Source of the DNA: Apostichopus japonicus
Lineage: Eukaryota > Echinodermata > Holothuroidea > Aspidochirotida > Stichopodidae
Direction: 5' to 3'
NCBI RefSeq assembly: GCF_037975245.1
Contig: NC_092573.1
Location: forward strand, 21,355,265-21,419,264
Length of the DNA stretch: 64,000 bases
Below the pieces are notes generated by a model, which worked only from the letters and a program-made list of their open reading frames with translations, was not told the DNA's origin and made no database searches. Each line of letters starts with the position of its first letter. The stretch's first letter is position 1. Shown piece by piece: positions 39,801 to 51,800 of this stretch. The translations under genes and the position numbers were made by a program.

Positions 39801-42800
39801 CCCCCCCCCCCTCCCCAGCTTCTTGAGAGCCAAGAGACCTTCCCAGTGCCTTACAACGGTTTCATCAAGCACGTCCTCGAGTTCACTACCAACTTCCTCT
39901 TCACGGACCACGGGAGGGTGCTCCTGTTCGAACGATTCACCGTGCAGTGCATGAGTCTGATCAAGAAAATCATCAAATGTAATTCTTACAAGATAACCAG
40001 GGCGATGGAAGACAGCAAACAAGCAGCAGCAATGGAGGCTGAAAAGGTGAGCAAAGAGAAGAATATTCTGGGAGGGGTTTGTCCGATCTCTCATTTGGAC
40101 GAGCAACTATTTGGCAAGCTAATATCGAAAGAAAATTTCAAAAATTGTCTTTTTGACAACCTGAAATTCCCTTAAAATATTGCAACGATAAACTAGCAGT
40201 AGTTCGTTCAGTTTGTTGGACACAATGAAACACTTTTGTCGCAGAGTATTTGGTCACTTGGATATTCGCAAAATTTCTGCCACCACACTTATCCTCAACC
40301 TTTCCTTGCCTTTCTTTCAGACAACCAGTGGATTCTTCACCAATGACGTTCTAACTGAGATGGCGAAGTTCCTGCTGTCACACTATTTCCTTCTCACAGA
40401 AGAGGTAAGAGGTTGCGACGAGCGTGGTCACATCGTATCTAAAACTGTATCTGTTATTTCACCAGCAACCTCCAATTGAATTCCAATCTTCGATATTGCT
40501 GACATACTGGGTTTCAGCATTTATGAACTTACTTGTTGTCATAGGTTGTTTACATGGGGTCAATCGAGGTCAAATTTGTGAACCACGGGGAGGTGTGATG
40601 TAGGTGTGATGTAGGCAATAGAATGTACGTACCAGACTTAAATTGAGTCCAGACTAGTGATGAAACTGTGATCAGTCAGTGTTTTTGTAATAATTAATTA
40701 TCTTTCCCTCACGTTCAGGATTTACGATAGCTACAAAGTGGTCTATAATTGGTATATATACCTCTCCCAGGGTTGGCCAACCTGCCTTGTGCACTCTGTA
40801 ACAAAATTTTACCATGATTGATGGGAGTAAGATGAATGGGAGTATGAGAAAACTGTAACATTGGTTAAAAAAAAAATTAAAAAGCTTTACCGAATCCAAA
40901 GAGTGACAGAAGCTACTGGATATTTTGGTATGTTTTGTATGATTGCATTTTGGAAAGTCTGTGACTCTAGATAGACAATCTCTCTCCTTTTTTTGTTTTT
41001 TTGTTTGTAGGATATGCAGCTTTGGGAAAGTGACCCCGAAGGGTTCGTTGGAGACGAAGGAGGAGAATCGTGGAAGTTTAGTCTCAAAGTAAGACAAACA
41101 TTTCCCACGATTCTGGAAATGTCTAAGAAATCCTCCATGTATCAATATATCTCTGGCATGTGGTTGTGTTTGCGACATGAATTCACATTTGCCATGTGTG
41201 ATATTCTCAAGTGGGGAAATTAATCATTCGAAATCAACATTGTAAAAAAAAAAAACAATATTTGTATACCAAATCTAACGAGTGGTTGTGAGCCAGGTTG
41301 GACCCTGGGGAACAAATTCTGTCACCGGGTTCCTCTCTCGAGGTCTTCATTTTGCCTTAGATATCATGAAAGTGAGACGACTACATTATTTTTTTCCTTT
41401 TTTGTTGTTGCTGGGCCCCCAATTTAATCTCGACCAGGTTGCTGAACCCCTCCCCCCCCCCCCATTCTCATCCTGTCGTATCTGACAATTTCCAGTATTA
41501 CAAATTCAATGAAACTGCAAACTTTTTACCCACAAACTTTAAAACCAACCTAATTTTCATTCCATTTTGCAGCCGTGCACAGAGGTTCTGTTTCTGACCC
41601 TCTTTCATGCATATAGGGACACACTAAAGCCTACACTACTGCAAATGGTTCAAACAGTACAAGGTGAGAATATGTTCTTTTGAACTAGAAGAAAGACCCT
41701 TAACACAATATATTTTTTATTCTGGCAAGTTCCCTTTTAATTAGGGTAAATTACAGTCCATAGTTGGTGTTGGAAAATTTGCTGTAAAATTTCTGCAACA
41801 GTATGTGAAATGTACATCCTGATTGCATGTTTTTGTAGTGAAGATACGATTTTCAAAGTTGGATGACATTTTACATCCCACAACATGATTCACACAGGGA
41901 AAACAAATTTCTGGCAAAAATTTACATTTTGATGAATTCTAGAATCCAGGAAGCAATAATGATAATTTTTCAGTATTATAATGGACAATCGCAATGGAAA
42001 TTCTAAGCTGAACTGACAAGGGATAGCTTCGAATCATACATAACAGTTAACCGTTGAACACTTTTCACATGTTCTTATATAACATTTGAAGGGTCTGGAT
42101 ATACATCATGAAGATAAATTTAACCTGTTTCAATGATCTTCAATGCTAGTTATAAACTTTATTTAAATAAATTCAATATATAATGATTATTTGTTTGAGG
42201 TTGTGCCTGGGGCTCCAACCTCTGCTAGAAACATCTGAAAAAGGAAACTTTTCCTTCCCCAAAAACATGCAAATTGTCAAAAGCGAGCATTATGTTGATA
42301 TATCTCAGAACAGCACTTTGTTCATTAGTTAGAACAGAACTGGTTCAATTTTGAGAGGTTAAATTTACTGAGAACTGTAGAAATATGCTATTTTGTAACA
42401 AATGCATGGTTTGAAGTGTCGCTGTAAACTTGTTTTCACAGAAAAGTTCCTTTTTAGTAAAATATTTGAAGAAAAGTAAAGTTTAACTGCTTTTTTTTCA
42501 TTGCTACCTTCTGATTGGCTGTTGATTAATGAATATTCATTATAATATGAATATTCAAAATTATTCATGAGCATAGTTAAAATTGCAGCTTTGTACAGCT
42601 ACTACTACATTTGTAATTAGTTTAATGCTGGAGGGAGTCTGTTTCATGAATGTAAAACATTCCCAAGCAGCTTTGAAGTTGACCTTTTGTATACTTTTTA
42701 TTTGATCGCTTCTCTACCTTTTGGCTAAGATCATGTGTAGAATTACTTAGAATTTAGAGTAATTTTTCTTTGTTCTGTTGTAGCGAACAGTTTATTTATA

Positions 42801-45800
42801 ATGAAGTTATGTAATGTGTAATGCTGTGCATATACTTGTATAGTGCATATAGTTATGCTTCTTGTATGATGTTCATCTACCATATGAAAGATTCTAGACA
42901 TGCAAAAAGCATGTTAAGTATATAATTGGCTATTATAGAGATTTACTTAAATTAATTTTTTCTACACAAATTAAAAGTTATTTGTGACAGCTATGTTTTT
43001 TTAAAGTTTTTTCTTCCTATTTCAGAGTGGTTTGGCTACCTGTTAATTCTTAAGTGTTGAAATGTGAAGTTGTGCATGGGGCTCCAACCTCTTCTAGAAA
43101 CTTCTGAAAAAGGAAACTTTCCCTTCCTCAAAAACATGCAAAGATATGAATTGAAATCATCCTGTTACTAGATCTCAGAACAATACTTGGTTCATTAGGA
43201 AGTACAAACAGGGATTTATCTTTAGAGATTTATTTATTTTAATGCATACAAATGTGCTAGTTTGTACCATATGCATAAGCCAAACTGTTGTTGAAGACCT
43301 TTTCACAGAAAAGTGTCCTTTTAGTGAGATATTTAATGAAAAGTAAAGTTAACATGCCTTATTTTCATTAATACCACCTGATTGGTCATTTATTAATGAA
43401 TATTCATGAATATGCATGAGCATAGTTAAACTGAAGGTTTGCATGGCTACTACTGCAATTGTAGTTGGTTAATGCTATGGAAATCAGTAGTATGACACTC
43501 TGTCATCTCTACTAAGCTTCTTGAGTTAACTTTTTAACTTTTTCAATGCTTTTTCTTTTTAACATTCCTAAAATCCAATAGAAATTCAAAACACTTGCAT
43601 TTAAAAACTTTACTAGAATTCTGTAGGAAAAGTGCAAGTTATGAAAGTTGGTGAGGTGCTCTCTGGCACGACACAATTTTCAGAATTGAATAAAGTAGTT
43701 AAATCTCTAATTAATTAATTAAGTAAATGTTAATTTGTAGAAAACATCTATGTGTATGCCTTATTTTGATCAATTCAATCTTATTTTCAGTAATGTTCTG
43801 AAGATTTAGTAACATTTCCCCCAAAAAATTGCAAATTGCAATGTGTTATGATGGTAAAACAATAGTTTAGTGCCGTTCAGATTTTTTGAAAAATAATCCA
43901 AAAATATAAATCTGACTGGGAAGTTATTAGCATTATTTCTTTGCTCCATGAAGTATTTTCAAGTGAAATTTTTAACTTTAAATCTGAGGATCCATTTCAT
44001 TCCAGTGTCTTTTTTCTTCTTCCTACAGGTTATGAGGATGCTTCAGACTTGGACAAATTATTACAGAAGGAAGCAAGTAAGAACAAAGTAACTCTAGTTA
44101 CAATTAATTAAAAGGGGCAGTGAAAAACATGGAAGAATGAAACAGAGAGTTTTGTGTGTGTGTGAAGGAAGTGTATGTTGGGAGGTGTGTGTTGGGGTGG
44201 GGGAGTTTGTGTGTTGGGGTGTGTGTGGGGGGTGTTGGGGGGGGGGGGGTGGGGGGAGGTAGATGATGGAAGAAAAAGTTGATGACAGGATTTAGTAATT
44301 GCATGTTTTCCTACAACAAATTAAAAGATATGTCAATTTTTACAGTAAGTAGCTGGGATTTGAACTTATCAGAAGGGAGGAGGATTAGACTGATGGGGTT
44401 GGGGGGTTGGGGGGGTGGGGGATCAGCATAATTTAGTTGCATTTATATTCTGTAGATATGGTGACCATAATATTGACAATTCTCATATTCTTTGATATTT
44501 TGTTTTGTTTCTGTGAATTAGGCAGAGCTGTAAGTGACAAGTGAAGCATGATTTTAGTGATTTAGACCAAAATATTTTACAAAGATAGATCATTCACAAT
44601 AAATTCTGGTTCTGACCTGGGAGATGGATTTTTGTTGTTGCTTTAGTTTTGTTGCTAATTTCCCCCTTATTCTTACAAACTTTCCATTTTTAGTTTATAA
44701 TGCGGTAGGCTTGGCTGCTTTTGAGCTCTTTGACGAGGTCGACTTCGATTCCTGGTTTGTCTCGCACCTTCTGAAGGAACTGGACAATAAAAGTGCAAAG
44801 TAAGTCATCCTGCTGGAGGCTAAAATATTTAAAAGCAGTAGTTAGGAAGTTTATTCCTGATTGTCAATATCGTTTCAGTTCTTTACTTGTTCTGAATACA
44901 GATCTAACTTAAAGGCATTGAAGACTCGCCACAAACCGCGTGCAGCCCTCTGAAAAAGTTAACTTTTCATTGCTTGCAAGTGAAGTTTTATTTATGTCGC
45001 TACAAAATGCAGACAGTAATGAAACGTGGTACCTTGTTATCTTTTATCTAGACCTGAGATGTCTCTATCACTGCTATGTACACTGTGTTGTGCAGGTATT
45101 GACCGTATCTGCATGTATTCACTGTGCACAAGTGTCTAATTACCGATGGTAGCAAGCTGTGTCTGTATTTTCTGGGAATGATGGTGGTGTCTAACACTTC
45201 TGTTACACCTCATTCGAAACTAGGTCAGATTACCGGCATGAGACGTTTCTTTGTACGCGAGTCTTCAATGCCTTTAATAAACTAGTAACATTAAAGTCTT
45301 AGAATCCATGCATGTGCAAGGTACTTCCCTGCAGTAAATACGGCCCCTCATTAACAGGCTAATTTCTCTACCAGATCTGGCTAAATGTTTGGGTAGGGAT
45401 GGAGTGTTTCTTTATTTTCAAAATGAAATTCATCTATTGCTGTAAACCTAGACACATCACTCATTTCCTACAGGCCCCCTTCCCAGGGTTTAGGTTAACA
45501 AGTTACATAGTTAAAGTCATCTGGTATGGGCCCATAAGCTCTCGAAAGTTTTGCAAGCATTTCCAGAGTTCAATACATTTCCAGCTTTCTTATTCTTTTT
45601 GGGCAATTCCCCGCATCCTCTCAGAAGATTTTTGGTTTTCCCAATCTCTGCTACCAAACAACCCTCAACCTCATGTAATTGAACTCTTTTGGTATTACAA
45701 TTTTTTACAATATTCAAGAAATAGAGAGAGATGTTGATTCATCCAGAGGGACAGCACCTCATCAAGTTAACATATACCTCCCTGCGCCGCATCACTCTCC

Positions 45801-48800
45801 CCTCCCAGATTGGTTATGAAGACCGACTGTATCTTATATTATTAAATAAATGTATTAAACCAAAGCATGGATATTTTTTACATCACCACCAAAGGGAGCT
45901 TGTATATGAATCTACTTGGCCTCTCAGTCACCACTCACATCTTAATCAGAGTAGACAACCCTGAATGATTTAAAAATGTTGTTTCCGCAACTGATGCTTT
46001 CCAATCAACTGAACCGAGACTTTCCTTGAAATGTAAAAAGGCGTTACGAGGCCTCTTAGGAGGTCTTGTCAAACCGTGTCAAATTATGCATGTCTATTAG
46101 GGGAGGTCCAGTAGTTATAGCAAGGTATCATTGAAGTCATGTTATTACATGATGATGACCTTTCATGAACAATGCAGATATATGCCCTAAAAGACATGAA
46201 GGGTTCTTAGTTTTACAAAAGCTTCCAGCCTTGTACTGGATTCAATCCTGGGCCTCCAACTCTCTTTGTGCGGACTGCCTGGATATTCTGTTCATCTGTG
46301 AAGGATAGTTGCAATACCACTATAGATGCCTTGTGCAGATCTACTGCACAATGTGATCAGGGAGTTGTTATGGAAACTCCCTGATATGATACCCTGATTA
46401 TGATGTGAGACATTTGTCGCAGTACACTATAACCCTGTTACCGAAGCTCTTTCTTCGGTGACCTTGGTGTTTGTTTTCCCTAGGCCAGCCTTGAACCCTA
46501 ACTAAGGTGTCAATATCAGCCAAGATGTACTCTCTGGTAATTAATGATGTACATATTGATCTGATTGCCATTTGCTTGCACATTGACTGAAAGTTAGTAG
46601 ACAACATTGCATGTGAAACAAATCTCCGATTGGGGAGGGAAGTTTGCTTTGAGATGCCGTTCAGAACACAGCTCATTGACCCAACATGAAAGCTTGGCGA
46701 TGCCAATTTTTGTGGTTGTTGCCCATAGAGAGTCGGTAGCATGGCTCTAGAGATTGGTGAAGATTCCATGTAAACTGAAATGGCTTTCTATTTTATATCC
46801 CCTTTCAGAAGTCAAAATAGTTGATCTGTAATTTAACTGGCTCGCTGTTTTGACGTCGTTGGTTTTCTATGATTTCATTTTCAATCAGTTACAAGTACAT
46901 TCGAAGGAGAGTCATCTGGTTGATCGGCCAGTGGATCGGGGTCAAACTCTCTCCTACGCTACATCCCGCTGTTTACCAAGCTGTGCTACCTCTCCTCTCT
47001 CAGGAAGAAGACCTCGTCGTTAGAATAACGGCCGCCCAAACTCTCAAAATTGATATCCTTTCATAAGAAAAATATAATTTCTCTTAAGGTTATTTCTGTA
47101 ATATAACTTGAAGCTACTGTCAACCCTTTCTAATCCTCCCACTTAATCTCCCCCCCCCTTCCATTGTTTGTGGTAGGGTATTAACAGCTGCCCAAAACTT
47201 TAAAACATTGATCATTTCATAAGACTATTATTTTCTTCTCAGTTTATGTCTGTAATGTTACATGAAAGTTGTGCCCCCTCACCTGTAAACAAGTTCTCTA
47301 CACACTCAGGAAGGCTTAGTTTACAGTTAGGGTAATAGCTGCCTATACTCTGGAATTTAATATCCTTTCCTAAGACTACTACCTTTTGCAAATGATGTAT
47401 TTGTAATGTGACATAAAAGTTGTGCGCTCAGCTTACCCCCCCCCCCCCACCCAAGTATATTATACCAGTCTAGTAATAACAATGTAAACGCATTAATTGT
47501 GTAATTAAATTGTAATTATATGTAATTATTGTCATTCCACCTTAACTGTATCTTACCTGTCGATGACTTTGAGTTCAAGACCGAGGCTTTCATTCCTGTG
47601 AGTAACCATAACTTTGACATATTTTCCCTTTTATTCAGTTCTGAATTGATCTACATTTTACAGTAATATGGGATGCCACAGTGGGATGAGAGAGGGTGGG
47701 GAGGGGAGGGGGGCTTGATGCTTTTACTCTTTCCATCGTTTGAATCAATTAGCCATGCTGTAATTTATGCAGTCAAAGGTAATCTTCATGGACTGACAAT
47801 CTCTTAGCAAAAGAATTTATTTTATTTTAATATAATCAAATAACTTATAAACAGGCATCCTAGCAGTGTATGTTACTGAATTGTGTACAACATGCTGCTG
47901 AAGCTAGCTTTAATGTTTTTTTTTACTTATTATATCATGTCAATGCGAGGATTGAAGTGATAATGTCAGTTTTGAGTGATAAGTTTGATTAAGAGTAACA
48001 TTTCAAATTGAACCTGACGATTTTGTTCCCATAATGTCATCTCACCATACCAGCTAATTTAGCAGAACTGTCAGCTCAGTTCAAGTTTGTCAGTTACATT
48101 ACCGTCAAAATTGTTTCTCCCTGAGGATCGTGAGTTTAACACCGAAACGGACAAAATTTGCTGAATTCAAATGGAGGGCATCAAATACTCGCTAAATAGA
48201 AATCTCTGAGTTTGAGAGAAGTTGGAGCGTCTTAGTACGTAAATTTCATGGAAAGCATTTCACAAGCAATATTGGAACGTAGTGAAAAGTTTCTGTAAAG
48301 TGGGGATCAGGATGAAAAAGAAAAAGTGTCAGAAGATTGGCATGTTATTTTTTAATTTAATTTCTGGTCCTTTTTTTTTTTTCTGTCTTATTGAAATGTC
48401 TTTTTCTTCTTGACACAGTTCTTAGAGTCAAGTGTATCTCTCCTATTTAATCTACTACAACAAGTGTCGGAATGTGATTCTAAGGTAAGAAAATACCGAA
48501 CATTTTGGGAAAAGTAATTGGTACAGATGTTCCATAACATTAGTTTTAATCCAATGTATTTATTTTGTACCTTTTTTTTCAGTATTGAACTCATCTTTAA
48601 TACGTGTCATTCTTTCTCCAGCCACAAACTTTCACCATTTTACGTTTCCTACGTGAAAGACATTCTCTCAGTGAAATTTCTGTTGCAGTGCATTCTCTAC
48701 ATAAACCAATGTCTTTTATGTCATGTTGATAACTGGGGAGGGGTACGGGGGGAGGTTGGAGGGGTTAGTAATGTGTGACCTATTGGCTTTAATAAGAAAC

Positions 48801-51800
48801 TTGGATGGATTATCTCTTCAATGGTGAATCTCTTCCACTGCAATAACTGTAATTTTGACAGACAAAAACTTGATGAAAACGGATGAAACGGTGTCGAGTA
48901 TTTCAAGTGAAAACTCTGATCCATTAGACTCTAGTTTTGACTTTCAGAAACATCTCACAAACCCCCTGGGATGGACTCATGCACCCCCTGGGGGTTCATG
49001 TACCCCAGTTAGGGAACCCCTGCATTAGAGACTTTTCAACAACCAAATCTTTGGTATAATACTCAATGTTACTTGTTTTTTTTGTTCAATATTTCATTGT
49101 GGTAATTATTTTCTATAAATTGACCTATGACCTTCTTGACAGATGCACATTCTGCACGTACTATCGTTCATCATTGAGAGGGTAGGGTCGCACATCAGAC
49201 CCCACGCCAGCAGCCTGGCACAGTACCTGCCTATGCTCTGGGAGGAATCGTCCGATCACAACATGTTAAGGTGTGCAATACTCACCACCCTCATCTGTCT
49301 CGTGCAGGTACGTACCCTCCGCATTCTTTAACTCTGCCTCTGAGGGATGGGGAGGAGGTAGGGGATGAGGCGAGTGGTCTAGGAAGAGTAAGATATGGGG
49401 GGGGGGAGGGGTGGGAGATTCAAACTGGGGACAAAAACACAAATTCCGAGAAAAGGTAAAAGCATGTAAGATGACTGATAGGTAAGTTTGTTACTTTGGG
49501 CTGGTTCTCAGCAACAGGAAACACCTGCCCCACCCCTTCCCCCCACCCTTCTCCCTCCCCGTATCCTCCACACTTGAGATTTCCCCAACTAAGTCCTGTA
49601 CTCTGCTAAGCATGTGTTAGTGTGCACTATATAAGATACATTCCTGTGTTATGAACACAATAGGAAATGCAGAGGTTTTTTTAACTAATCTGCTGCAATG
49701 ATGTCTCTCGCTGTGGTTGTTACCAGCTGTGATGTTAAAATTAAGCTTTAAAATTTACATTTATATGAAGAGACAACCTTCTAATGTAAGATACGGTATT
49801 TTGCTGTTGATGTAGAGAATTTTTCAGCAACTGCATCTGGAATGTTCCCATTTTTTTCCAGGTCTGAAAATAAACCACATTTTTATCTTCTATTTATATT
49901 TGATTATTGGCAGGGTCTAGGAACTCTCAGTGCTAATTTGTATCCTTTCCTGATACCTGTGGTTAAGTTCAGCACAGACGTATCGCAACCACCCCACGTG
50001 TACCTTCTGGAAGATGGGCTGGACTTGTGGTAAGTCTACTAGCTGTCTCATTTTCTCACTTCTTATGAGCATCAGCAATTCATCATCTTCTTCTGTTAGC
50101 AGAAAGTCAGCAAATACTAACAGAATAATTTGACGACTGTTATTATTATTTCTAGTTTGCTTATTTCTATTATGAATGGCTTGTATTTGCACCATTTCAT
50201 TGATATGATAAGTTTGTAATACCAGGGTATTTTGTTCAACGAAAAAAAAAAAACATTTTTAGTCTGCCAATGACAATGGTTTCCATTGTTAAACAGATAT
50301 TGTTATCGTTTTTAATGCATTGTTTGGCATAGTGTCTGATCTTTGTCTATTGTAAGTCATTAAAACTTGCTTAACTTCATAATAAAACAGCCAGGAATTT
50401 ATCAGTTTTTTTCCGAGCCATTTTATGGAGCATTCTATTAACCTACTATAACTGCTGAAATTCTCTCAATTCATTATAATATTATAGCTATATCTATGTG
50501 TATTGCAACATCTGCAGTATTTGTTTTTTTGTTTTTTTGTAGGCAACTGTCATTTTGGGTTTGAAGGCAATTAGAAAGTAAAAGCAAGGATATTTTGCCA
50601 CTTTTTCTTGCACATGATTTTCTTAATGTTAAATAAGTGTCCATATATTGATGTGTTCATTTGTATATTTCATTATCGTTAGGTTTGAAACGGTCCAAAA
50701 TGCTGCGACGATGACCCCAGATTTGCTTCAGTTATTCGACAATATGCCTCCACTTCTTGGTAAGATTACTTCCTTTGTATGTTTTGCATATATTATCAGA
50801 TATTAACAGATTTTTCTCTTCTATTAGCTTTGGTGATCTGTGTCTGTGCCATGTCAAGTTTTATTCTTAAGTCTCTTTCTATAAGATGAACTTTTCCACA
50901 AAACCTGCAGCTGTGGGGAGAAATATCAGGAAAAGTCGTCATTCAAGTAGAAATCTTTTTTACCAGGTTTTCTCGAACAACATGGTCTTTCCCTTTAGGG
51001 TTGTCTGAAGAACAGATGTGGTGGTTAAACAAGATTGCATATTGTATCAGCAATTCAACGATGGAAAAATTGATCGGGAAATTTATGAAACAGAACAGTC
51101 GAAAAAGAGCAAAGATATTTTTTGGGCCGGAATATGATTGAAACCAGTAACCTCAAAATCCTGATGCTTTACCAGTTGAGCCCTCCAGCTCTCAGTCAAT
51201 TCAAACCAGTCGTTGGTGATCCCTACGTACACATTCTTTGATTAAAAAACGACCCAATTTTTTATAAGGTAGCATACGCCCATGATTTTTGCTATCAGAG
51301 CCTGAAGTTTTTGTCACTTGTAAACAAACCTCTTCCCTCAGTTAGTAAACAATTTTCATACGCTGCTCCTGGGAAGCCTAAAGGGGTCTAAAATTGCCTC
51401 AATTGACCCAATGTTTTCACCACATGTATGGCTAGGTACATCTGCTGTGAAAGTGTGGTAGGTCTGATTAGGCTGTTATTAACAGTTTAATCCCAGACAG
51501 AAATGGTCTGTCCCTGTAAATTTAATATGATATTTTGTTTTCTTCAACAAAGCGTAGGTTTAGTGTCATCATTTCAGCAGGATACTTTTTCAGGTACCCT
51601 GGTATTTCATGTACCTGGTATTTCACGTACCTGGCATTTCATGTACCTGGTATTTCATGTACCTGGTATTTCATGTACCTGGCATTTCATGTACCTGGTA
51701 TTTCATGTACCTGGTATTTCATGTACCTGGCATTTCATGTACCAGGTATTTCATGTACCTGGTATTTCATGTACCTAGTATTTTAATCTGAACAGTCAAT

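Noticed and set aside
39708-40106. 132-codon minus-strand frame
   Set aside because: Antisense shadow of IPO11 exon 7, which matches the importin family on the + strand.
49940-49948. GTATCCTTT, a perfect U12 GT-AG donor word, inside exon 17
   Set aside because: It encodes the conserved LYPFL of IPO11, the reading frame continues past it and a normal donor ends the exon; chance match forced by codons.
51503-51791. Three overlapping open frames with repeated HVPGISCTW peptides
   Set aside because: A 16-bp minisatellite reads the same words in all frames; not a protein repeat.
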